From Roseinatronobacter ekhonensis (GTDB lineage Bacteria; Pseudomonadota; Alphaproteobacteria; Rhodobacterales; Rhodobacteraceae), in assembly GCF_900499075.1 (NCBI RefSeq), contig NZ_UIHC01000024.1, positions 1-46,956 on the forward strand: a stretch of 46,956 bases of DNA. The letters are read 5' to 3'. How positions within the stretch are numbered: position 1 is the stretch's first letter; the number at the start of each line of letters is the position of its first letter. A program made the translations under genes and the position numbers. Under the pieces are notes generated by a model. The model was not told the origin of the DNA and did not search any database. It saw only the letters and a program-made list of their open reading frames with translations. Positions 33,353 to 39,693 of the stretch are shown piece after piece.

Positions 33353-34402
33353 TCACATTCCTTGCCTCATCATTGCGTCGAAGTAGGCGTTGGTATTTCT
33401 CACATGCCCTGAGCTGGCCCTCAGAAGCATCTCGTCGAGTGCAAGAAGAAGCCGTCCTGGGCCGTGTTCTCTGAGATGTTTTAAGATTTTGTCTTGTCCT
33501 ATTCTTAGCAACTTCCCTACGTCTGCCAAAATCCTTATAACCGATTGATGGTCTCTTGGTTCATTGGGGAAAAACTCTGACACGTTTTTTAGGTCTTCCC
33601 AAGCCATAGTGGTTGGGTCTCCTCGTTCCCGGTAATCAGAGCTGGTGTGACCACCTATCGCATCCTTTTTTATATTCAATCTTGTGGGTTCTACGTGCCG
33701 GACATTTTGTCCGTCGTCGCCGGACATTTCGTCGGGCATCAGTGCGTGAGCGTCGTGGTTTCCGGCCGGAAACTCTTTGATTTCTACTCCGGTCAACTCT
33801 GCCAATTTCTTGATGAGTTCTATGATCTCTTCGGCTTTCAGAGTGGCACGCCGTAGGATGTTGCGCACTTTTTGGAGAAACGAGACTGTCTCCTCATCCT
33901 TTGCTTGACGCAGAGCTTCGACACGAAGAGCCAGTGCCTCGGCCTTAAGTGACCGTAGCTTTTCCTGATCGTCCACAAGCTGTTCTGCGTGTTCGGTGAG
34001 CTCTCTTTCCCGTTCAAACATTGGCTGCAAATCGAAGCCAAATGCATCTCTGATCAATCCACCGTAGCGAAGAGGGAACCGCTTCCGGGTTGCGCTATCC
34101 CTGCGGCGGATCAGCCCCGCATCCACGAGGTGTCCGATACACCGCCGGATCGTTCTCTCGTTCAGGCCGTTCGTTCGCTCCGACAAGGACGCGTTTGAGG
34201 GGAAGACAATGGTCATTGAAGCCACTTGTCCAGCCTTCTTCGGCATGAAGCTGATCAAGGCCTGAAGCGTTACTAGATCATTTGGTGTTAGCCCGAGTTC
34301 TTTGCGAAGCACTCGGATCGGTTCGATGACCCTGTACGGGTTTGTACTGAGTACAGAAGATCGTTCCGCCAAGGCGGGGGTGTGAGAAAATACCTGTCTC
34401 AT
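33353..34402 (-). CDS. repC: Replication initiator RepC
   Basis: The 349-residue product is the initiator of RepABC replicons. It has the N-terminal winged-helix text PNDLVTLQALISFMPKKAG, SNASLSERTNGLNERTIRRC and GLIRRRDSATRKRFPLRYGG, a coiled-coil middle (about 130-210) and the C-terminal half ending in LLRASSGHVRNTNAYFDAMM. I place the start at ATG 34402; an in-frame GTG at 34435 is also possible. The AT-rich part near 33640-33680 may include the origin, which in RepABC plasmids lies inside repC. A perfect 16-bp palindrome lies at 33758. Expression is probably limited by the antisense RNA encoded upstream. Confidence 0.9.
   Translation of the reverse strand: MRQVFSHTPALAERSSVLSTNPYRVIEPIRVLRKELGLTPNDLVTLQALISFMPKKAGQVASMTIVFPSNASLSERTNGLNERTIRRCIGHLVDAGLIRRRDSATRKRFPLRYGGLIRDAFGFDLQPMFERERELTEHAEQLVDDQEKLRSLKAEALALRVEALRQAKDEETVSFLQKVRNILRRATLKAEEIIELIKKLAELTGVEIKEFPAGNHDAHALMPDEMSGDDGQNVRHVEPTRLNIKKDAIGGHTSSDYRERGDPTTMAWEDLKNVSEFFPNEPRDHQSVIRILADVGKLLRIGQDKILKHLREHGPGRLLLALDEMLLRASSGHVRNTNAYFDAMMRQGM
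33758..33773. repeat. parS candidate inside repC
   Basis: GTTTCCGGCCGGAAAC is a perfect 16-bp palindrome, identical to the one inside repB. It encodes FPAGN in RepC. Shape and size fit the centromere sites bound by RepB proteins. Confidence 0.7.
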
Positions 34403-34446
34403 GATGATTTTGACAGAAAAAGCTTCCCCGTTCACCGCGAACGGTG

Positions 34447-34475
34447 TTGAAATCGATTCGCCTTCGGGGTATCAA
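34447..34475 (+). promoter_or_regulatory. Promoter of the antisense RNA
   Basis: TTGAAA (34447-34452) and TATCAA (34470-34475) are separated by 17 bases, on the strand opposite the rep genes. Transcription would start near 34482. Confidence 0.6.
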
Positions 34476-34481
34476 TCAGGT

Positions 34482-34535
34482 GTCGAAGCTAATTGAGGCC
34501 CTTCGGAAGCGTTGCTTTCGGGGGGTCTTTCCTTT
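34482..34535 (+). ncRNA. Antisense RNA controlling repC
   Basis: Between repB and repC, on the opposite strand, a promoter at 34447 is followed by a short stretch and then a 12-bp hairpin, CCCTTCGGAAGC-GTT-GCTTTCGGGGGG (34499-34525, with three G-T pairs), and the T-rich TCTTTCCTTTT. RepABC plasmids carry a small counter-transcribed RNA at exactly this place, which pairs with the repC leader and sets incompatibility and copy number. The predicted RNA is about 50 bases long, in the usual range. Confidence 0.7.
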
Positions 34536-34577
34536 TCTGACGTGTCCTCCTTTCGGCTCTGTTTTTGTTGTCTTTGG

Positions 34578-35672
34578 TTACGTGTCCTCGACGTCGAGAT
34601 CCTCCGATGTCGGGGCGGCCAAATTTGAAAAATCGTCAGGATCACCACTTGTGGGCTTCGGCAGGACGGTTTGGCTCCTATCCACCTCGTTGGTGTCGAT
34701 TGTGGCACTCATACCCGCACTCTTGTCCGCCGCTCGCGCGGCAGCCAAAGCCGCTAAGGCGGCCTTCGGGTTCTCTGATATCCATGCATGAAGTCCGTTT
34801 TCACTGCTCTTAACGGTAATGACCACGTTCCTTTTGGTGATCTTTACAGAGCCGTAGTCTGTCGCGATCGCTGAGAGGGAAGGAGGTTTTTGCCTCCGCA
34901 TCATTACCTCAAAGGTGGCGAATCGCTTGTCCGAACCGTTCCCGGCATCTTTGGATTTCAAAATTTCTGCCGTGAAGTTCTGGTTTCCGGCCGGAAACCC
35001 GAGGCTTTCGTAGGATTTCGCAGCCGCATACCAGCGATCACGACCAACCCCCGAGGCAGGTCCAATTGCTTCTATGATCTCTGTGGGAATGCAGGATGTG
35101 ACTTGCTTCATCCGGGCGAGGCCGGTGAGCTTAGCCCCGCCGCGCCGCGCCTTCTGGTCGATATTCAGGGCATCACAGACCAATCCTTCATCTTTCCCGG
35201 AATCCAGGAGAAAACGTGCGAATAGGGCCTTTTCGATCCAGCTAAGGTCCTTGCGGAAGCTGTTTTCTTGTCCCTGAGCAAGAATAGCCTGATCTTCATC
35301 GAGGGATCTGATCAGGGCCTTTGCTGGCTTTCCGATCAGGCGAAGCGCTGCGAGACGTCTACGCCCGTAGATTACCCTGTATCGGCGTCCTGTCGGGCTG
35401 ATGAGTATTGGGATTAGCTGGCCTTGTTTCTCGATACTCTCGGCAAGTTCCCGGATCTCTTGATCGTCATCTAGTGAAAGACGATCCTTGAACTCAGAGT
35501 CATCGATCAGATCCGTACTGATCTCCTGAATGGAAGATTGTGCTGCATCTTGAAGGGAACGGGCCATGCCGGAAAGGGCAGGGGCTCTGGACTGGGCTTG
35601 GGTGGAGGAAAAGGAGGGATCTTCCACTTTTTCCTCGTCGTCAGGAATGTCGAATGTAACTTTGCGGGCCAT
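34578..35672 (-). CDS. repB: Partition protein RepB (ParB family)
   Basis: The 364-residue protein has the ParB N-terminal domain: QEIRELAESIEKQGQLIPIL, RRYRVIYGRRRLAALRL and QENSFRKDLSWIEKALFARF, followed by the DNA-binding middle and a C-terminal dimer region. It binds plasmid parS sites and works with RepA in segregation. Its ATG at 35672 overlaps the RepA stop (TAATG), so the two are coupled. A perfect 16-bp palindrome lies within the gene at 34983. Confidence 0.9.
   Translation of the reverse strand: MARKVTFDIPDDEEKVEDPSFSSTQAQSRAPALSGMARSLQDAAQSSIQEISTDLIDDSEFKDRLSLDDDQEIRELAESIEKQGQLIPILISPTGRRYRVIYGRRRLAALRLIGKPAKALIRSLDEDQAILAQGQENSFRKDLSWIEKALFARFLLDSGKDEGLVCDALNIDQKARRGGAKLTGLARMKQVTSCIPTEIIEAIGPASGVGRDRWYAAAKSYESLGFPAGNQNFTAEILKSKDAGNGSDKRFATFEVMMRRQKPPSLSAIATDYGSVKITKRNVVITVKSSENGLHAWISENPKAALAALAAARAADKSAGMSATIDTNEVDRSQTVLPKPTSGDPDDFSNLAAPTSEDLDVEDT
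34983..34998. repeat. parS candidate inside repB
   Basis: GTTTCCGGCCGGAAAC, identical to the copy in repC and again encoding FPAGN. Confidence 0.7.
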
Positions 35673-36859
35673 TATTTGCGCCCCCATGCGGTCCCGATAA
35701 GACCTTCAACCTCGTCAACGACCCCGTTGATGGATTCAATTGCCCTATCATAGGTCTGCCGGTGAAAATCGGATCTTGCAATTTCGTAGAGCGTCTGTTG
35801 GGTAAGGCCCGCATCCGAAACAGCAGAAGACTTCAGGAATGGCTGTGTGAGTACATCATCGGTGAACATTGTCCGAAGAAAAGCTGCCATCTGTGTTTGG
35901 GGGCCGTCATTCGGCTCAAAGCGTGTGATCAGGAATCGCATGAAGTCCCAGTCTGGAGAAGCACCTACATCTGCGATTGTTGCCATTAGGCTGGACGTGA
36001 GCTGCAGGAACTGCGCCATAGAGGCCACATCAAGCATGCTCGGGATGACAGTCACGATCAGCGAAGTTGATGCAACCAAGGCAGAGAGTGTCGTAAATCC
36101 GAGCTGGGGAGGACAGTCGATGACGACAACGTCGTAGTCGGCTTCGACCTCATTTATGCACAGGGCAAGCCTCTGATAGAACGGCGGACGGATGTTGTTC
36201 CGAAGGGCATGTGCAGTTTCCGTTTCGAACTCGGACAAAAGCAAACCGGCCGGTGCCAGGTCAAGATTGTGGAAGTATGTCTTGAGCAAAATATCTCGGA
36301 AAGGGACGGGATCCTCATAGCGAAGGGCATCATAGACGGTGCCTACTTCAGGAAAATCTAGCTCCGGCCGGAAACCGAACATGGTGGTCATGGATGCCTG
36401 AGGGTCTAGGTCAATTGCCATGACTCGGTATCCATCTAGGGCCAGTTTTTGTGCCAGATGAATTGCCGTTGTCGTCTTGCCCGCTCCGCCTTTGAAATTG
36501 GCGATAGAGATGATCTGGATTTGCTCCCCATCTCGGCGGCGAGGTACGATGTGATGGAACTTTGTGCTTGACGCTGCAATCTCATGACGGGCGATGTCGA
36601 TTTGCTCTGCCGTGTAGAACCTACGGCCGCGGGCGTCTGTCTCGATCTCGCCTAGATTGAGCCTGTCTTCGAAGAACATCTTCCTTAGAAAGTCTTGGCT
36701 GACCCCAAGGACTTGGGCAACCTCTGTTGAACTGAAACGCCGCAAGGCCTTTCGCTCATCTGGTAGAAAGGACTTGCGCATGTTCACATCGAGCGACTTA
36801 CTCAGACGTGTTGCCATGGCCTGGATCTTTTGATCCATTCGAATCCGCTGCTCGTTCAT
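35672..36859 (-). CDS. repA: Partition ATPase RepA (ParA family)
   Basis: The 395-residue protein has an N-terminal winged-helix segment (about residues 43-90: FSSTEVAQVLGVSQDFLRKM) that binds DNA for autorepression, then the ParA ATPase: KGGAGKTTTA deviant Walker A (residues 123-132), IDLDPQASMT, and VVVIDCPPQLGF Walker B. The length is normal for RepA of RepABC plasmids. It leads the leftward operon repA-repB-repC. An eight-base inverted repeat upstream is a candidate operator. Confidence 0.92.
   Translation of the reverse strand: MNEQRIRMDQKIQAMATRLSKSLDVNMRKSFLPDERKALRRFSSTEVAQVLGVSQDFLRKMFFEDRLNLGEIETDARGRRFYTAEQIDIARHEIAASSTKFHHIVPRRRDGEQIQIISIANFKGGAGKTTTAIHLAQKLALDGYRVMAIDLDPQASMTTMFGFRPELDFPEVGTVYDALRYEDPVPFRDILLKTYFHNLDLAPAGLLLSEFETETAHALRNNIRPPFYQRLALCINEVEADYDVVVIDCPPQLGFTTLSALVASTSLIVTVIPSMLDVASMAQFLQLTSSLMATIADVGASPDWDFMRFLITRFEPNDGPQTQMAAFLRTMFTDDVLTQPFLKSSAVSDAGLTQQTLYEIARSDFHRQTYDRAIESINGVVDEVEGLIGTAWGRK
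36360..36375. repeat. Degenerate parS-like copy inside repA
   Basis: AGCTCCGGCCGGAAAC matches 13 of 16 bases of the palindrome in repB and repC; the left three bases differ, so the dyad is broken at its edge. Confidence 0.4.
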
Positions 36860-36897
36860 GCTCGTCTCGCTGCCCGTGTTTCGGGTCTAATTTGAGA

Positions 36898-36937
36898 AAG
36901 AACGCGAAACCGACCGAAACTGATGGCTTGCGTTCTT
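36898..36937 (-). promoter_or_regulatory. Inverted repeat upstream of repA
   Basis: AAGAACGC (36898-36905) and GCGTTCTT (36930-36937) form a perfect eight-base inverted repeat about 40 to 80 bases upstream of the repA start. It could be the RepA/RepB autoregulation site. The following 36940-37147 has no gene; it includes an AT-rich stretch at 37000-37030. Confidence 0.45.
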
Positions 36938-37147
36938 CTGGAAAAATGTCACTAAAAGCCTTGACGGGCAAGAGATTTCTCGGACACGGCGGTCCCGCAG
37001 AAAAAAATACACATAATACAATAACTTACGCCGTCTCCTCCCTGCGTCTCAACAACTGCTTGTGGTGCCATTGGCGTGGTGACCCAAGATATACGCGATA
37101 ACCATAGGGACCTTTCTCTACTTCTGAACGAATCTGATTCCCAAAGG

Positions 37148-38032
37148 TCACTCAAGCAACCCCAGTTTCTCGGCCCGCTCCAATAGCATTTTCACCGACG
37201 AAGGCTGCCAGCTTGTCCGCCCGCGGGGTGTGCGCTCGCGCATCGCTTCCAGCCGGGTGCAAATCGCCTGAAGCGTGATGTCGGGGTCCGTACCCTTAAT
37301 GCCGGCGATGATGGCGGGCAGGCGGTCGTCCGTTTCGCGGCGCCCGGCGCGGGCCAGAACCTCGGCAGGCAGGAAGCCGTCGCGGACATAGGCCTTCACA
37401 GCGCGTATTAGGCGGCTTTGGGTCCAGCGACGCGCCTCGGGTAAGGGGCCGTTGATGATGCGCAACACGTCCTCCCAGGCCAAGTCGGGGCGCAACCGGC
37501 GCACATGGGGCACCCAGTCTTGCGCGGTCTCATTCAGACGCTCCATGTAACCGTCCTGTCGCGCCAGCCGCACCTTGCGAAGAGCAGCAGGGTCTCGCGC
37601 GCGCAGGCCCGGATTGCCGCCCACGCGTCCTTTGGTCCTTGCGCTCGCCAAGCCGGCCTTCGTGCGTTCCCGGATCAGGGCGCGTTCAAACTCGGCCGCG
37701 GCCCCCAGAACCTGCAGCGTGAACTTGCCCTGCGGGGATCCGGTGTCGATGGGGTCCTGGATCGAGCGGAAGAAAGCACCCTTGGCCTCCAGCCGCTCGA
37801 TCACCTCCAGCAGATGCGACAGCGACCGCGCCAGTCGGTCGATCCGAACGACAACCAGAGTGTCGCCCTTGACCACGCGCTCCAACACGCGCGCAAGGAC
37901 CGGCCGCGCACGATTTCCGCCCGAGGCCTGTTCTTCATGGATCTCGGCACAACCCGCGGATTTCAGGGCCTGCGACTGGGGCAGGGGGGTTTGATCCTCG
38001 GTTGAAACGCGCGCGTAGCCTATCAATGGCAT
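37148..38032 (-). CDS. Serine recombinase (resolvase family)
   Basis: The 294-residue protein has the resolvase catalytic domain (residues 1-140): GYARVSTEDQ with the nucleophilic Ser, VVVRIDRLARSLSHLLEVIE, and FTLQVLGAAAEFERALIRER. After residue 150 a region with NPGLRARDP follows, and the C-terminal 130 residues differ from the short helix-turn-helix of Tn3 resolvases. No transposase accompanies it, so it more likely resolves plasmid multimers or belongs to a small mobile unit with the divergent gene. The ATG at 38032 has no strong ribosome-binding site. Confidence 0.85.
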   Translation of the reverse strand: MPLIGYARVSTEDQTPLPQSQALKSAGCAEIHEEQASGGNRARPVLARVLERVVKGDTLVVVRIDRLARSLSHLLEVIERLEAKGAFFRSIQDPIDTGSPQGKFTLQVLGAAAEFERALIRERTKAGLASARTKGRVGGNPGLRARDPAALRKVRLARQDGYMERLNETAQDWVPHVRRLRPDLAWEDVLRIINGPLPEARRWTQSRLIRAVKAYVRDGFLPAEVLARAGRRETDDRLPAIIAGIKGTDPDITLQAICTRLEAMRERTPRGRTSWQPSSVKMLLERAEKLGLLE

Positions 38033-38067
38033 CAAAACAGGCCTTTTGCAGTTTCATACATCACTGA

Positions 38068-38089
38068 TAAACGACCGTTTGTAAACGAA
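38068..38089. repeat. Possible res-like recombination site
   Basis: The text TAAACGACCGTTTGTAAACG holds AAAC and GTTT half-sites in alternating orientation, giving overlapping short dyads just upstream of the recombinase gene, where resolvase sites usually lie. Confidence 0.4.
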
Positions 38090-38259
38090 TGCAAGGGCGT
38101 GCTCTGTTGCGCTATTCGTCAGAAACCCCTTGGTTTCCAGTATAGCCAGCAGGATCAGGGAGCTTTCGCGGGCCGTCGCACGCGCATGCTATATAAGGTG
38201 TGCAGACACATCTTTGGAAAACCCTTGGGTAATATGCAGAAGTGCCGTATTTTGCAGAT

Positions 38260-39327
38260 ATGAAGACTCAGGTGCCTTTAGAGTATAATACGTTTGACGA
38301 TCCTTTTGAGGTCGCGGAGGAGCCTGAACAGACGTCCGAGGACGACCTGTGGTTCCTGCCCGGCCCGATGGAAGAGGAGCCGGACTATCTGCCGCCCGGA
38401 ACAAAGTCAGAGCCACATGAAACCGCAGTCGTCGACGATTGGCGACAAGCCGAGGCGGGCAATGCCGCCCGTCTCGGCCGAGTGGCCGGTCGGCTCGGCG
38501 CGCTGGACGACCGGTTGCACCGCGGCCCGGAGGGATGGCGACATCGGCTCGCCCTTATCGAAGCTGCAGATCTCAGTTGGTTCGTGGGCGACCGGGTCGG
38601 CTCGGATCGGCTGGCGCTCTGGATGTCCATGCAGTTGTCGGGCGTGCAAGAGGACATTGGGGCGCTTGCGCGTGCCGCATGGGCTGTGCGGCGGTTGACG
38701 GGCGGTCCCGTGCCCGAGGCAGACCTGCCCTCGTTTCTCGATCGCCGCGATCCCGAAAACGTGTCAGATGATGCCGAGCCGTTCGCGGATCGCGCAGGCG
38801 GGTGGCTCGACCTGATGGCAGCAGCAGCTGATCTGCATCCGATTAGCCGCAGTTGCATGGGCTTTCACCTCTGGAACCTCGCGGGCCTCGGACAGCAAGG
38901 CGACCGGATGGAAGCAGCCGTCACGGCGGGGCGCATCGCGGCCGGCGAGGGAAAAGGGGCGGCCTTCGCGCCGATGGCGATGGGCGGGGCTGGGGGCTTG
39001 CGTGCTAGTGGCCCGCCTGCCGAGCGACTAGTCCGCTGGCTTGACGGTATGGAGAATGCCATTCTAAACGCGACGCGTCATTTAGACGATATTGAAGCCT
39101 GGTCGGCGCGGGCTGAAATTGTGATGGGTCCGTTGTCGGGCCGCACGCCGCGGGCCTTGCGCGTGGTGCTGAACGAATGGCCACTCCTGTCCGCCCGAAT
39201 GGCCGAAACCCTGACGGGTGCAAGCCGGGCAGCAGTCCAGCGCAACCTCGCGTGGATGGAAACACGAGGTCTGATCCGGGAAGTGACGGGGCAAGGGCGG
39301 TTTCGGATGTGGCGTGGCGTCGTCTGA
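38260..39327 (+). CDS. RHE_PE00001-like (DUF1612/HTH) protein
   Basis: The 355-residue product has an acidic start (EEPEQTSEDDLWFLPGPMEE), a helical middle with AGRLGALDDRLHRGPEGWRH and LIEAADLSWFVGDRVGSDRL, and a C-terminal winged-helix region (LLSARMAETLTGASRAAVQR, NLAWMETRGLIREVTGQGRF). This matches the RHE_PE00001 family, which I know next to recombinases on rhizobial and rhodobacterial plasmids; the function is unknown but DNA binding is likely. The start is uncertain: ATG 38260 or GTG 38242, neither with a good ribosome-binding site. It is divergent from the recombinase. Confidence 0.65.
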   Translation: MKTQVPLEYNTFDDPFEVAEEPEQTSEDDLWFLPGPMEEEPDYLPPGTKSEPHETAVVDDWRQAEAGNAARLGRVAGRLGALDDRLHRGPEGWRHRLALIEAADLSWFVGDRVGSDRLALWMSMQLSGVQEDIGALARAAWAVRRLTGGPVPEADLPSFLDRRDPENVSDDAEPFADRAGGWLDLMAAAADLHPISRSCMGFHLWNLAGLGQQGDRMEAAVTAGRIAAGEGKGAAFAPMAMGGAGGLRASGPPAERLVRWLDGMENAILNATRHLDDIEAWSARAEIVMGPLSGRTPRALRVVLNEWPLLSARMAETLTGASRAAVQRNLAWMETRGLIREVTGQGRFRMWRGVV

Positions 39328-39492
39328 AAACAGTATCCGCTCGACATCCATCGCGCCGTTCAGGATTCAGTGAGTATTGATCGTCCATGCTTAGGCTTAG
39401 TTGCGCAAATGCTGAGAGTGATTCATCTTGGTAATTTAGTGTGGTAGATGCGGTAGAGGGGACGTGGACGTGCAAGACGAGCAGACCCATTC
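39328..39492. other. Left edge of the low-GC island
   Basis: No gene is visible. GC content falls here relative to everything to the left, and the codon use of the next genes changes with it, so the boundary of an acquired segment probably lies in or near this stretch. Confidence 0.45.
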
Positions 39493-39693
39493 TTGTGCGC
39501 GGAGGAAGTTACCATCAATTTCACTCACCTCTTGCGCTTCGTTGGACGCCATCGCTCGCTCCTCGGAGAGGCTGCCCAAAAAGCATCACTAAATCGCCCA
39601 TTTGTTCTCAAAAAGTGGGTACAAAAAATGGGGATGGTAATGGTTACCGCCAGCAATCAGATTACTGTTAAATCTTTGGGGGAATCTACTTGA
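39493..39693 (+). CDS. Small ORF coupled to the HEPN-Hsp70 gene
   Basis: A frame of up to 66 codons ends in TGA at 39691-39693, overlapping the TTG start of the next gene (TTGA). The translation contains HLLRFVGRHRSLLGEAAQKA and SLNRPFVLKKWVQKMGMVMV, which look like the helices of a small basic protein. GGAGGAAG occurs at 39501-39508, but the only codon at normal spacing is ATC at 39514; TTG 39493 is the nearest standard start. I recognise no family. It could be a regulator or leader peptide of the operon. Confidence 0.4.
   Translation: MCAEEVTINFTHLLRFVGRHRSLLGEAAQKASLNRPFVLKKWVQKMGMVMVTASNQITVKSLGEST

Noticed and set aside
34429-34445. GTTC...GAAC and CACCG/CGGTG dyads before repC as parS
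   Set aside because: They are short and imperfect and occur once, while the 16-bp palindromes in repB and repC are perfect and repeated.
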